NCBI RefSeq assembly: GCF_029873635.1
Contig: NC_080428.1
Span: 64,951,101 to 65,015,100 of the forward strand
DNA: 64,000 nt
Direction of reading: 5' to 3'
From: Malania oleifera
Taxonomy: Eukaryota > Streptophyta > Magnoliopsida > Santalales > Ximeniaceae
In this document: positions 34,601 to 49,600 of the stretch, one piece after another
Layout: each line of letters opens with the position of its first letter
Numbering within the stretch: position 1 is the stretch's first letter
Position numbers and translations under genes: made by a program
The notes under the pieces: model-generated
What the model was told of the DNA's origin: nothing
Database searches by the model: none
The model's input: only the letters and a program-made list of their open reading frames with translations

Positions 34601-37600
34601 TTTTATTGGTATTTATAAAAAAAATTAATTGAGTCATTTTTTAATTTGTTTTCTTTTAACTAGTTATATGAAATGATATTGGTCGGGGAACCAGTCAAAC
34701 GATAAGCATATACAATTCCATTAGGTTGAGAATTGACATTGGGGAATGGTGGTCTATATAGGAAGAAGGGAGACCCAAGCCCTCTCTTCCAATGTAGGAA
34801 ATCTTAATTGGGAAGACATCCAAGTGAACTACTGAGTGAGCTCATCAGTTGCAAGCTTGGGGAGGATCCTGTCCCACATTGGAGATGCATGAGAATGTCA
34901 GCCTCTTAACTTCTTATAAAAACCACTGCTCTATTACACAGATCGACCACGCTCAACTCATAATCCTTCTGGGCCTACGTGCAAGCTTGCCCAAACAAAT
35001 GGGTTCAGGTGCCCGGCTTATGCGCTGGCCTAAATTAATGAGCTCAAGGCAGAATATGACGCATTGTTCTTTGTGTAAAGATAAAAGATATTAAGCTTTA
35101 AAACAGGAAAAATTAGAACTGAACCTATAAATCAATAATGAATTTTTAGAAAAACTGAATGTTCAGTTCAGTGTTGGTTTGTTATCTTGAAGAACGGATT
35201 TGTTTGGTTTGGTTTGGTTCTCAGTACTGGTCAAAACTGAACCAAACCGAACCAATTACAATCCCAAGTAACAGGACCAGTCCAGACATGTAAAATTGAC
35301 CTACTTTCTACAAATAGTCTAAGGAATCTAATTTTAAGGTCCAATTTCCCCACCCTTCCCCTACTCTACTTCCCCAACTTTCTTCTTCAGTACATCAAGA
35401 TGGACAAGCCATATAACCATCAGACCAGAGGCCAACTCACTTGAATGATTGTCCAGGGAAAACAATAGTGACATCTTGGAAAATCATATGGGTTTAAACC
35501 AGACACATGAATAACTTTTTAATGTTTTTCTAAATACAACCTCACAATTTTTTTATCTGCAAATATAACAGTAGATCATTCAGTAGGTGCACACAGTTTT
35601 TACATTATTACATCATCCCAAGCAAGCAGATATCTAGCCACATTTTGAAGTTGCAGTTATAATGTTACCTATCAAAAAGACCAACTTTTAAAATTACATC
35701 TGCCATGTTTGAATTTGCCTTCCCAACAAGTTGAAAGAGCTTCTTCCTATCCATTGTGAAAGTTCCACTCTTTTCCATTCCACGGTTTATATCTGTGAAT
35801 TCTTCAACCATACCATCAACCTTTGAGAGAGAGAAATTAGAAATTAGAAACGGCAATAACTACACTAGTTTAATATCACTTTGCCAAGCAATAAAAATCT
35901 CAAATGCTTGTATTAAAATACACAGCAACGCAGACTATATACATATACAACGACTGTAGCCTGCAATCAATCCAATGCCTTTTTTCCTCTGCTGAATGGC
36001 AACAAAAAGAGAGCTAAAAATAAGTTATGGAAAACTGGAAAAGTGATCACCTGAGAAACAAAATAATCCAGAGCAATACTTTGCCCGAGAACGCTTCCAA
36101 TAATGCGGATACTATCAGCGTCAAGATTTTTAACAACAATGTGATCTGGACCTCCATGCATATCCCGATCCAGCAGTGGCTTCTCTTTCACAGCAAATTC
36201 TGTCACACAAAAGAGTGCACATGCATTTGTCAGAATATGAACATAACAATCAAATTTAAAATCTACATCCTTAACCAAAACTAACCACAATTCACATGAG
36301 TTAGTATCCAAAATAACCAACAAAATACAGGATTTAACCTATGCAGTTGCAAAAATGTGCAACTCATAGTCACCATTATCTATACCAGTGCCATCACTCA
36401 AGTCTCATGTCAATATTTTAGGCGTGGAAACTCTCCAGTCCTGAACATCCAGTAAAATTATAGGTCATGCCACATCAGACAGGGCTGATCATACTGGAGG
36501 TGCAGAAGCTGAGATGGCTAAATTGGATTATGAGCTAGATTGCCAGTACGAAACAGCAGCCCTGTCCCAACTGTTTTGGGTTCGGCCTGCATGATAATAA
36601 CTAAACATGGCTTTTAATATGCATCTTCAATGCAATTCAGTAACATCAGAAAGTATTAACAAAATTTTGATTCACAAATTAGCATAATCATGCCAGAGTT
36701 TAATTTGTATCAATCCAACAAAAGGCAAAGAAGTTCACCATCTTTCCTCATCTCTGGAACCAACCCAGAAGCATGTCTTCTGGCAATTTCCAGGTAAGAG
36801 TCCACTTCTTTATCCTCAATGTTAAACAGGACAGCAGACCCATATTGAAATACAACCATGTGACGGCAGGAGCTCACCTTTTCTTCAACTTCTGCTCCCT
36901 ACAACAAAGGTTACATATCATAGTAGAACCAAAAATTACAATTTTCAGATGCTGCTCCCATCAAAATTCACTAAAGATTACCGTTTTCAGATTATTCTCC
37001 CATTAAACCAGGTATGGGCCTAGATAAACATGCTCACGAGTTTACTCACAGAGCAGTATGAAACATTAGTAGGGTATTGGTATTTCATTATGGCCTTGCT
37101 CAAGATTAAACTTAGTTCTTAGCAATGGTTATAAAAAATCAGGAATAAAGTGTCATATAACAGGCAAAGGATGGTTAAGATATGTCCTGTTTGACTGACT
37201 AATCAACTAGAAATCCATAATATGATTCTTGGTAAGAGACTGTAGGCATTAAACTTGTCTAGACAAAGCCATCTGTGTGAGTTTCACTATTTACATTAAA
37301 CCAGATCAAAGGTTTTATGGTAGCTATCAGCTACATAACAAAATCCTCATACTTTGGATTAGGAAAGAGATTGTCATTAAGGATCAAAAGAAAAGAAAAA
37401 AGGGGGGGAAGGGTGAAGACAGTACCCACTAAGCTATCTGCATACAAAGAATAAAAGAAAAAAAAAATTCAGTCGTAAAATTCTTTGATTGATTTTTCAT
37501 TAGCAGCATCAAATTTCCAGCACTAAAGGGTAATTATTGTAGTACTTTCAATCGGTTGTCATTACCTTTTTAGTTTCAGCCATCAGTGAGATCTTCTCCT

Positions 37601-40600
37601 CTTTTGTTATTTCTTTTCTTATTACTATTATTATAATTTTTCTTCTAGTTGGTTAGTAGTGGAGATTTTGTGTGTTTGATTTGTAGGCTTAATATATGCA
37701 TTTTTGTGTTTTCAATTTGCAAATCTTGGGGTATTCAATTTTTTTTCAAAAAGTACTATTGCACATTGTTTTTTTTTTAATGTTAGTCTAGCTTGGATTC
37801 ACATCCAAAATTGTATGCTTTAGATTTTTTTTAAATGCATTGTGTTGTTTGTGTGGTTCCTACTAGTCGTAGGGTGTGATTTAGAAAATTGTCTGTGTGA
37901 AATAAGCTTGCATAAATAAATAAAAAATTAAAAACAAAAAAACAAACGTGTACTTCGCCTATGTAACACAAATTATCTTTGTACACAGCCGGTCCCAAAT
38001 CCGAATAAAGTAGCAAGGTTGAGTTAGGTAGCTGACAGCTAGCCCGGAAAAAAAAGCAAGGTTGTTTTAGGTAGCAGACAGCCAGCGTAAAATGTCATCA
38101 GATCTTACTATCATGAATTCTTACCAAATCCACCTAGGTCTAAGGGAATAGACCAAGTCAGTATAAAAGGAAGAGAACTAATAAGTTAGCACAAGAAACC
38201 AATACTAGATTAGCAACTTGGAATATATGGACTCTTATGGGCAGAAGTATGGAACTAATAGAAATAATGCTTAGAAGGAAAATTAACTTAATCTACCTTC
38301 AAGAGACGAAATGGGTAGGAGAAAAAACTATAGAAATTGAAAAATCAGAATTTAAACTTTGGTACTTAAAAAGAGAAACATAAAAACGGGGTGAGAATTA
38401 TTGTAGACAAAGACCTAAAGATAACGTAATAGATGATAAAAGAATAAAAATAGGATCATTAAAATCAAGATAGCTCTAAACCTGGAAATAGTGAACATCA
38501 TTAGTGCGTATGGCGTATGCTCCCCAAATAGGCTTAGCAGAAAATCTTAAAAGACAATTTTGGGAAGATATGGATAGTATTTTACAAGGGATACCAATGC
38601 CTGAAAAGACATTCATAGGAACTTATTTGAATGGACAAACTGGAAAAGATAATATAAGCTATGAGAGGATACATGGAGGTCATGGATATGAAGATAAAAA
38701 TGAGACCAGTGACACAATCCTAGATTTTTCCATATCTTGTGATTTAATTATATTGACTACTTGCTTTATAAAAAGAGAAAAACACTTAAAAACTTTCAAG
38801 AGTAGACATAATAAAAGCCAAATAGATTTTTCTTAACTAGGAACGGGGATCATCTATCTTGTAAAAATTGTAAAGTTATCTCAAATGAAAGTTTGGCGAC
38901 ACAACATAGAGTCCTAGTATTAGATATACACATTTAAAAAAGGGGAAAAAAAAAAGGGAGGGGGGGGGGGGGTAACATAAATCAACAAAAAAGGATTAGA
39001 TGGTGGAGCATGAACGGAGATAATATAGTAAAATTCAAAGATAAAGTGATTAAAGAGTATGATTGGACCGTAAGCGATAAGGTAGATGCAAATATTATTT
39101 GGAATAAAATGGCTAATTCTATCTTAAAGGTAGCAAAAGAGGTTAGGTGAGTCCAAAGAAAGATATTCAGGTAGTAAAGAAAGTTGGAGGTGGGATCAAG
39201 AAATCCAAAAAGCCATTAAGACAACAAGAATTTGGTATAAAATATGAAAAAAAATTAGAAATATAGAAAATCTGGAAAAATATAAAGAGGTGAGAAAAAA
39301 TGCAAAAAAAAAAAAAAAAAACTACTAGTGAAGCTAAACATAGAACTTATGAGACTTAATATACTAGACTAGATACAAAAGAATGAGAAAAAGACATTTA
39401 TAAACTTACTAGAGCTAGAGAAATAAAATGCAAAGATTGGGGCGATGTAAAATGTATAAAGGATGCCAATGATAATGTCTTAACTAGAGAAGATGACATA
39501 AAAGATAGGTGGTGAAGACGCTTTGATAAATTGTTTAATGAAAACCAAAGCAAAGATTGAGCTTGGAAGTGACAAATGAGAAGACTAAAAATAGAAGATT
39601 TATTTGCAAAATTAGATTTCTTGAAGTTAAGATGACACTAAAAAAATGAAAAGTACGAAATCTATAGGATTAGATAAAATACCAATTGAAGTTTGGAAAT
39701 ATTTAGCTAATAAAGGAAATATTTGGTTAACTAATCTATTCAAGATTATTATAAGAACCAAGAAAATGCCTGAAGAATGGAGGAAAAGTACGTCAGTACC
39801 TTTATACAAAAACAAAGGTGATATTCAAAATTGCAATAAATATCGTAGAATTAAGATTATGAGTCTTACGATGAAATTATAGGAAAGGGTAATTGAACAT
39901 AGAATATGACTAGAAATGAGGATTTTAGAAAATCAATTTGGTTTTATGCTTGGAAGATTAACAACAAAAGCTATTTATCTTTTAAGAAGCTTAATGGAAA
40001 AATTTAGGAAAAATAAAAGGGACTTGCATTTGATTTTTATTGACCTAGAGAAAGCTTATGATAGAGTACCTAGGGAAGTTCTTCGGTGAGTCTTAGAAAA
40101 GAGGGGGTTTGCAGTAGATATACTAAGGTCATTAAGAATATGTATGTTAGAGAAGTGACTAGCATTAGGACTATAGGAGGGGAATTTAGAGATTTTCCAA
40201 TCACAGTTAGTGTACATCAAGGTTCTACTTTGAGTCCTTATCTTTTTAACTTTAGTGATTAATGAACTTACTAGGAATATTCAAAATGAGATCCCTTGGT
40301 TTATGTTGTTTGCAAATGATATTGTGTTGATTGATGATGGTAGGAGCGGAGTGGAATCTAAGCTAGAACTTTGGAAAGTCAAATTAGAGTCTAAATGGTT
40401 TAGGATAAGTAAAACTAAGACAAAATATATAAAATGTAATTTCAATAATATAAGGAGTAGCAGTGGAGAGAAGATTAAACTTGATAATCAAGAGATTAAT
40501 AGCAGCAATAGATTTAGATATCTTGTATCTATTATGCAAGCGGAAGGGGTAATTGAAGAAGACGTAGTCAATAGAATTAAAACAAGTTGGGTAAAATGGA

Positions 40601-43600
40601 GGACTGCATCGGGTGTGTTGTGTCATTGTAGAACAACAACAACAAAAGCAAGCCTTAGTCCCACTAAGTGGGGTCAGCTATATGAATCATTTTCCGCCAA
40701 TTTATGCGATCATGGACCATTTCTTTTGATAGATTCAAGGATATTAAATCCTTACTCACTATCTCCTCCCAAGTTATTTTAGGTCTACCCCTACCCCTTC
40801 TACTGCCCCCCACAGTAACTAAGTCACTCTTCCTCACAGGTGCACTATGTGGCCTACGTTGCAAGTGTCCATACCATCTGAGTCATCCCTCCCTTATCTT
40901 ATCTTCTATAAGAGCTACACCTAACTTACCACGAATATGTTCATTCCTTAATTTATCTTTCAATGTTATACCACTAATCCATCTAAGCATTCTCATCTAG
41001 GCAACTTTTACTTTTTGGATATTATGTTTCTTCGTCGCCCAACATTCCGATCCATATAGCATAACTGGTCTTATAGCTGTCCTATAAAACTTCCCTTTCA
41101 ATTTTAAGGGTATTCTACGATCACATAGCACACTTGAAATACTTCTCCATTTTACCCAACCTGCTTTAACTCTATGCATTACATCATCTTCAATTTCTCC
41201 TTCAGCTTGCATAATAGATCCAAGGTATCGAAATCTACAAGTGCTATTTATTTCTTCATCATCAAGTTTAACTTTGTCTCCAATATTCCTCCTATCATTA
41301 CTAAAATTACATTTCATATATTCTATTTTATTTATACTTATCCTAAAGCCTCTAGATTCCAAAGCTTCTCTCCATAATTCTAACTCAGCCTCTACTTCGT
41401 CCCTAGTTTCGTCAATTAATACAATATCATCTGCAAACAACATACACCATAGAACCTCCTTTTGAATACTCTTAGTCAATTGGCTCATCACTAAAGAAAA
41501 AAGATAAGAACTCAAAGCAGATCCTTAATGTACACTTATGGTGATTGGAAATTCTCTAGTTTCTATATTTATAGTCCTTACACTAGTCATTACTCCATCG
41601 TACATATCCTTAATGACATCGACATACCTACAACATACACCCTTTTTTTCTAAAACCAACCATAGAACTTCCCTAAGTATCCTATCATATGCTTTCTCAA
41701 GGTCAATAAATACCATATGCAAGTCCCTCTTCTTTTCCCTAAACTTTTCCATTAATCTTCTTACAAAGATAAATAACTTCTGTGGTAGATCTCCTAGTCA
41801 TAAAACCAAATTGATTTTCTGAGATCTTCGTTCCTAACCTTAATCTTTGTCCAACTACCCTTTCCCATAGTTTCATCGTATGACTCATAAGTTTAATTCC
41901 ACGATAGTTATCAATTTTGAATATCTCCTTTATTTTTGTATATAGGTATTAAAATGTTTTTCCTCAATTCATCTGGCATTTTCTTAGTTTTTACAATTGT
42001 ATTAAATAAATTAGTTAACCATATAATTCCGTTATCACTCGAGCATTTCCAAACTTCAATTGGAATGTTACCTGGTCCTATAGCTTTCCCATTTTTCATC
42101 TTTTTTTAGTGCAAACTTAACTTCATTAACTCTAATTTTGCAAATAAATCTTATATTTTTAGTCTTTTCCTCATTTGACAATTCTAAGTTTAAGCCTTCT
42201 ATTTGGTTTTCGTTAAACCACTTACTAAAGTAACTTCGTCATCTTTCTTTAATATCTTCGTCCTTAACCAAGACAATATCATCCTCACTTTTTATACATT
42301 TTACATTTCCTAAGTCCTTGCTCTTCCTTTCTCTAACTTTAGCAAGTTTAAATATATCTCTTTCCCCTTCTTTTGTACCTAATCTATCATACAAACTATT
42401 AAATGATCTATATTTAGCTTCACTAACGGCCTTTTTTGCATCTTTTCTTACCTCCTTATATTTTTCAAAGTTATCTCTATTTCTACACTTTTGCCACATT
42501 TTATATCAAATTCTTTTTGTCTTTATGATTTTTTGTACATCTTTATCCCACCACCAACTCTTTTTGCTATTCGAGAATCTTCTCTTTGATTCACCTAAAA
42601 TCTCTTTTGCTATCTTTTTAATAGAGCTAGCTAATCTATTCCAAAGAGTATTCATATCTATCCCATCCTCTATGGTCCAATCCCCATCTTTGATCATTTT
42701 ATCCTTAAATTTTATTATATTTTCTCCTTTTAGGTTCCACCGACTAGTTCTCTTACACTAGTTTATTTTCTCATTTTTCTTCCATTTTTTAATTCATATA
42801 TCTAACACTAAGACTCTATGTTGTTTGGTTAGGCTTTCACTGGAATAACTTTACAATCCTTGCATAATAAACGATCTACCCTCCTAGTTAAAAAAAAATC
42901 TATTTGACTTCTATTTTGTCCACTTTTAAAGGTTATTAAGTGTTCTTCTCTCTTCTTAAAGCAAGTATTCATTATACTAAAATCATATGATATAGCAAAG
43001 TTTAAGATCATCTCCCCAAACTCATTTTTGTCTCCATATCCATATCCTCTATGTATCCTCTCATAATTTTTATTATCTCTTCCAACGTGTCCATTCAGAT
43101 CTCCTCCTATAAATATTTTCTCAATCCCTAGTATGCCTTGTATAATACTATCCATATCTTCCCAAAATTGTCTCTTTAGATTTTCTGCTAAGCCAACTTG
43201 AGGAGCATAAGCACTAATGATATTTATTATCTCTTGTCCTAATACCATCTTGATTTTTATAATTCTATCCCTTACTCTAGTTACATCCAAAACGCTATCT
43301 TTTAAATTTTTGTCTATAATAATGCCTACTCCATTCTTATGTTTTTCTTTTCTAGTGTACCAAAGTTTAAATCCTGATTTATCGATTTCTCTAACTTTCT
43401 CCCCCACCCACTTAGCTTTATGAAGGCAAATTATATTAATTCTTCTTCTAATCATTGTATCTACAATTTTCATGTTTTTACCCGCAAATGTCCCTATATT
43501 CCAAGTTACTAATCTTATCCTAATTTCTTGAATTAACGTCTTTACCCGCCCACGTCTAGAATGATGCAGGAACCCTCGTAAATTTGACACCGTACCCGGG

Positions 43601-46600
43601 CGCCAACACGGCACGTAGCTTCGAGGTGACGACCTAACCCACCCTTGCCCACTTTTTGCTACACCCGGGTGGTTCAAGTGCAACCCGTCGCTCATAGGGG
43701 ACGCCCCAGCAAATATTCGGTAAGGATTCATATCATAGTGATCTGACAAATTTTACGCTGGTTGTCAACTACCTAACGCAACTCTCCTCCTTTACCCGAG
43801 CTTGGGACCGGCTGTGTGTGAAAAAATTAGAACATTAAGTGCATCACAGACAGAGTTGGGTGATTGTAGAAACCCATAAAATTAAAAGGAAAGTTTTATT
43901 TGTGATTTTGATTAATATGAATGACCTAACTTGAAGATAGGTCTCTCCCTCTATTTATGATACAAATTAAATACATTCTAGTGACAATAATACCCTTACT
44001 AACTCTCACTAATTAGCATACTAACACACTTAATAATAATATTAAAAGATATAAATAACCTCTAACACTCCCCCTCAAGCTGGAGCACAAATGTCATATG
44101 CTCCTAGCTTGTTACAAATAAATTTAACACGAGCACCCCCCAACGCTTTGGTAAACAAATCAGAAAGCTGCATATCAGACTTCACATAAGCAGTGGTAAT
44201 GAGCTTCTATATAAGTTTCTCCCGAACAACGTGGCAATCAACTTCAATGTGCTTTGTCCGCTCATCAAAGACCAGGTTGGAGGCAATATGAAGAGCAACT
44301 TGATTGTCACACATCAACTTCAAAGGCTGAGAATGCAAAATACCTAATTCTTCAAACATGTTCTTCAACCATACAAGTTCACAAATAGTGTGAGTCATAG
44401 CTCTATATTCTAATTCAGCACTTGACCTAGCCACCACAGTTTGTTTCTTACTCTTCTAAGAAACCAAATCACCACCAACCAAGAAACATTTACCTGGTTT
44501 TTGATCTCTGGTCAGAAGGCGACCTAGCCCAATCTGCATCTATATTTCCATGGATATAAGTGTGACCCTAATCACGATATAAAAGACCTCTCTTAGGGGC
44601 ACCTTTGAGATATTTCAAGCTATGAATTACTGTTTCCCAATGCCTTGTCCTCGGAGAATCTAGAAATTGACTCACAACACTTGTTGCAAAACATACATCA
44701 GACCGAGTGACTGTGAGATAATTCAACTTTCCAACAAGTCTCCGGTATCGTCCATGATTAGGTAGCAAACCACTTATATCTGACACTAACTTACTATTAG
44801 GATCCATGGGTGTATCAACCAGTTTAGATCCCAACAATCCAGTTTCATCCAACAGATCAAGAACATACTTTCTCTATGACAAAATAGTTCCTATACGAGA
44901 TCTAGATACTTCTACACCCAAAAAGTATTTCAACGGTCCCAAATCTTTGGTTTGAAACTTAGTCTGTAGAAAATTTTGAGGCTCTAAATACCTTTATCAT
45001 CATCACCTGTAATAACAATATCATCCACATAAACAACAAGAGGATCCAACCCGATAAAGTATGACGATAATACACATAATGATCCATTGCACACCGTCGA
45101 AGACCAAACTCAGTACTACAACACTGAAATGACCAAACCATGCTCTAGGAAATTGTTTTAAACCATATAGAGCCTTCTTAAGCCAACAAACTAAGCCATA
45201 CTCCCCCTCAACGACAAACCTAGGTGGTTGCTCCATATAAGCCTCCTCCTCAAGGTCACCATGCAAGAAGGCATTCTTCACATCTAACTGATGCAAAGGC
45301 CGATGACAAGTAGTAGCCCAGGAGATGAATAGACGTACTTATGTAAATTTGGAAACTAGAGAAAAAGTATCAAAATAATCCAGACCATACACCTAAGTAT
45401 ATCCCTTAGCAACAATTCGGGCCTTTAGACAAGCCACAGATCCATCATGGTTGATTTTCACAGTATAAACCCAGCGACAACCAACCATAGACTTGTCAGG
45501 AGGAAGAAGTAACATGTCGCAAGTGTCATTGTCATGTAAAGCATTCATCTCTTCAACCATAGCATTCCTCCACCTAGAGTGGGCTAAGACTTCCAAAACA
45601 GATTTAGGAAGGGTCGTAGATGATAGAGCAGTAACAAAACAATAACAGGAGAGTGATAAGAAGTCATAACAAACATAGTTGGAAATGGGATGTAGGGTAC
45701 ATATGAGTTTATCTTTCCGAAGAGAAATGGGAGGATCAACATCATGGGGAATATGATCATCAGAAGAGAAAACCAAAGGCATCGTAGTAGAAGCTAGGGG
45801 GACCCTCTTCTCTATTCCTTGGAGCCGCCGCCGTGAACACACCTGCAAATTAGGATGATCAAGACGATGAGAAAGATTCGAAGTACATGGACTCATGGAG
45901 ACTTAAATGGTTGGTTAGGCAAGGACAACAAAGTAGAATCTAGAAGATTAGGCAAAGGAGGAGACTCATTGAGCTCAAAAGTACTCAGGGACTGGGCGTA
46001 CAGGACTAAAGACGGTAACATCGGCATAAACAAATAAGTGATGCAGCATAGCACTATAACAACGATATCCTTTTTGAGTATATGAATGGCCCAGAAAGAC
46101 ACATTCACACAAGGAACCAACTTATTCATCCGAAGAGTTAGTTACTGAACAAAAGACACACACCAAAATATATGAGGAGGGCGAGAGAGTTAAGGTGAAT
46201 TAGGAAAGAGAATGGAAGAACAGAGGATGACATCCTATTGATCAGATAACAAGCAATAAGTACTTCAAAACACATTAGGTACATGCATTTGACAAAGTAA
46301 GGTGCAAGTGATTTCAAGAATATGTCTATTTTTCCTCTCTACAACCCCATTTTGTTGAGGAGTGTGGGCACAGGATGATTGATGGACAATACCAAACTAA
46401 GTTATATAAGTAGTGAATTGTGTATTGAAATACTCTTTAGCATTATCATTTCGAAGTATTTGAACTGGTCAAACCAAATTGAGTCTTTATTTCAAAACAA
46501 AAGACACAATACACACGAAATAACTCAAAACTATCTTTTATTAAAAATAACCAAGTCATTCTTGAATAATCATCCACAAAGGTTACAAAGTACTAGAAAC

Positions 46601-49600
46601 CCAACTTGGACACCACTTTACTAGGACCCCAAACACAAGAATGAACTAACGTAAAAGGGCTTGCAGCCCGTTTATTGACTCAGGAAGCGAAAGGTACGTG
46701 ATGGTGCTTTCCCAACTGACAGGACTCACAATTAATACTAGACACACAACTCAAACTAGGAACAAAGCATTTTAACTTTTCCAATGAAGGATGACCAAGA
46801 CAACAATGAATTTGAAAAAGTGTGGCAGCAACAGTGCAGGTGGTAGAAGGAGATAGTGGCTCAAAGTGATAGAGTCCACCAGCTCCACACCCTCCACCAA
46901 TCGTCTTCCTCATCGTCAAATCCTAAATAACCACAAAATCAGGGAAGAATGTCACTGAACAATTCATGGATTTAGTAATCTTACTAAAGAACATAATATT
47001 GAAAAGAAATTTGGAAATATACAAAACCAAAGGAAGAGAAATAGAAGAAATGGGATTTATAGTCTCAATTACCTTGATTGCAGTGGTGGATCCATCAACA
47101 AGAGTGACATAAGGTAAATTTGTAGGATTAAAGAGTGGAAAAGAGGATAGGTATACTTGTGATATGATCAGTGGCAGCAGAGTCTACCACCCAAGGACTA
47201 GGATGAGAAGTACTAGATGACAAACATATTATGGGAGTACCTATTTGGGCAAGAGATGCAATGGGAAGAGAAGCTTGTTGTGACGCTTGATACTGCTGGA
47301 ACTTGGAAAATTCTTCCCCTCACATGGATATAGTACGTTGTCTCCCACTCAGCCCCAAAGGTGAGGAGACGATGGTGGCCGCATTGGCTGCCCCCAAAGG
47401 TGTGAAGTCGGTGGTGGCTGCATTGACAATACGTGAAGGCCTACCGTGGAGATCAAAACACTTCTCAATAGTATGATTACTCCATCCACAACGAGTGCAC
47501 TTACGAGGAGTACCTCTGTGTCATCCTTCTCTACCACCAGAACCACCTCGATAACTTTTGCGGTTGTTTGATAGAGAACTAGAATCACCCTGTGTAGCAA
47601 AGGCTGTCCTCTCAAAGCTAGATGCAAGAGTAGGAGAATGCATGGTAAAGGAAGCATGAAGGACAAGAGAATAAACATCGGAAAATGATGGCAGATCGGC
47701 ACTGCAAAGTATCTGGGATTGAGCTGCCTCAAAGTCAGGTCTCAAGCCTGCTAGAACACGAAGGACTGTCATCTACTCCCTCTACCTCTACAACTCACAA
47801 ACGTTGGCAGTTATAGGTTGCATGACGTTAAGCTTCTCATGAATACGCTTCATCTCTCCAAAATAAGCTGCAATACTCCTATCTCCTTGTTGTAACTGAA
47901 AGTACTCCTAGGATAAATCATACATACGTGTCGTGTTAGTAAAGTATAGAAGTTTGACATAATCCCAAATCTCTTTGCATGTATCTAGATGCATACACAT
48001 CCGTGAAATCTATTGCCCCATTGTGCTCCATAAGAGGGAAACAATCAAGGCATCTTCTTGAACCTACACTTATTTTCTCTTCTCATTAGAACGATCAGAT
48101 TGGAGCAAGTGGTCACATTTTCCTAATGTAAATAAACCCGAACAACTTTAGACCGTTGAACATAGTTCTTCCCATCCAACTTTTGAGTCATTATCTGTGG
48201 TGGTGATGTAGGAAACAGATTTTTGGGATTCATAAACTCCATCCCAACACACAAACCAGCAGCTACCCCAATGTCAAACAAGAAAAAGAATCAAAACTAA
48301 TTGGGACAATCATAAACTATGTGAAGCATTGACACAACCACGGACGAGGTGAACGACTCACCGACTAATATACCACTGCCCCAGCCTCAGAACTGTACAA
48401 ACAAACACTGCTGCCACGCCAAGAAACTCACAAAGAAGCCTTCACAAACCCTGAACAGAGATTAACAGAGTACCACCACAAGTGCAAGTTCGAAAAAGGT
48501 TGGATTTTTAAGCAAACAGGCCAAACAGCTTGATAATATTGTCTAGAGAAGGAACCAGAATATGGCTGGGGAAAAAAAAGGTGGTCGGAAACTCACTCAT
48601 GCGCCGGCACATGGGGTCTACACTATTGGCAATTGGCCGGCGCGTGAGAGCTTTTTTGGTGATGGGGTTTTGTGAGGTTAGGCTTTGGAGGGTTCTTTGT
48701 TTGGATATATGGTTGGTTTTGTGAAACAATAAGGGGTGGAGGTGGATCTGAGAAGGACAGCAGCGGGAATGACTTTTCTAGCAACGATTGAGAAGAATAG
48801 GGTTTAGGTTGGATCACGCTCTGACACCATGTTGAGATTTTGATTAACATGAATGATCTAAGTTGAAGATAGGTCTCTCCTACTATTTATAATACAAATT
48901 AAACACATTCTAATGACATTAATACCCTTACTAACTCTAACTAATTAACATACTAACACACTAAATAATAATACTAAAAGATATAAATAACCTCCAACAA
49001 ACGGCTATAAGGCCGGCTATGCTTTATGGTTCAGAATGTTGGGCAACTAAGAAACAACATGTACAAAAAGTAAAAGTTGTTGAAATGCAAATGTTAAGGT
49101 GGATGAGTGATATAACATTAAAAGATAAAAGTAAAAAATGAGCATATACACAACCATTTAGGCATAACACCAATCGAAGACAAGCTAAGGGAGGCGCAGC
49201 TAGATGGTTTAGGCATTTGAAACGCGGACTTAGTAGAGCATCTGTGAGGAGGAGTGAGTGAGTTATTGTTTCTAGCATGAAAAGGGGTAGGGGGAAACCT
49301 AAAATATTTTGGAATGAGGTAGTGAAGAAGGATTTAATAACCCTTAATCTAATAGAAGAAAACGCTCTTGATTGGGTGAATTGGTGGAAAAGGATTCACG
49401 TAGCCGACCTCATTTAGTGGGACTTAAGGCTTGTTGTTGTTGTTGTTGTTGTTGTTGTTTTCCGGTCATAAATAAAAGTAAACTACATTTTTTTATGTAA
49501 GTATTACACAAGTTTGAAAAACTTTTTACTTACTTAATTTGAAAAAAATATTGAGGTCACTATGTCACAGAAATGGAATGTTTTTATTAATAAATTTTAA

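Larger units (their letters stand above)
43901..48999 (-). mobile_element. Ty1/copia LTR retrotransposon inside LINE 1, broken
   Basis: Short LTRs at 43901-44067 and 48830-48999, a polypurine tract beside the left one (44068-44080, minus strand) and a primer-binding site beside the right one (48817-48829, minus strand CATGGTGTCAGAG) define a 5.1-kb element in minus orientation. Parts seen, 5' to 3': gag (about 48240-47349), pre-integrase with the HLGHPS-like zinc site (46919-46680), integrase traces (46600-45900), reverse transcriptase (45896-45021; phrases [34 protein letters not shown]) and RNase H (44852-44207; [18 protein letters not shown]). The short LTRs suggest the Ale/Retrofit branch. 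All parts are present but the copy is broken with many breaks. The LTRs differ at about 15 of 167 positions. LINE 1 sequence lies on both sides; no clean target duplication. Confidence 0.9.
37970..49458 (+). mobile_element. RTE-type LINE (LINE 1) in RRG intron 2, split by two later elements
   Basis: Three pieces belong together: 37970-40633, 43863-43900 and 49000-49458. The 5' end has the family's ACAGCCGGTCCCAA start. It continues with endonuclease traces ([20 protein letters not shown] at 38504-38836, motif [12 protein letters not shown]), reverse transcriptase N-part (39646-39882, [14 protein letters not shown]) and palm (40255-40782 frame, [10 protein letters not shown] with the ADD motif changed to AND). 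It ends after GGGACTTAAGGCTTG with a TTG repeat tail (about 49431-49458). The single RTE frame is broken by many stops and frameshifts, so it is inactive. LINE 2 inserted between pieces 1 and 2, and the copia element between pieces 2 and 3. It lies antisense to RRG. Confidence 0.87.

Noticed and set aside
45855-46037. Plus-strand frame with [13 protein letters not shown], like the LINE endonuclease [11 protein letters not shown] motif
   Set aside because: It lies antisense in the copia element, has no other endonuclease motif before or after it, and is explained as chance.
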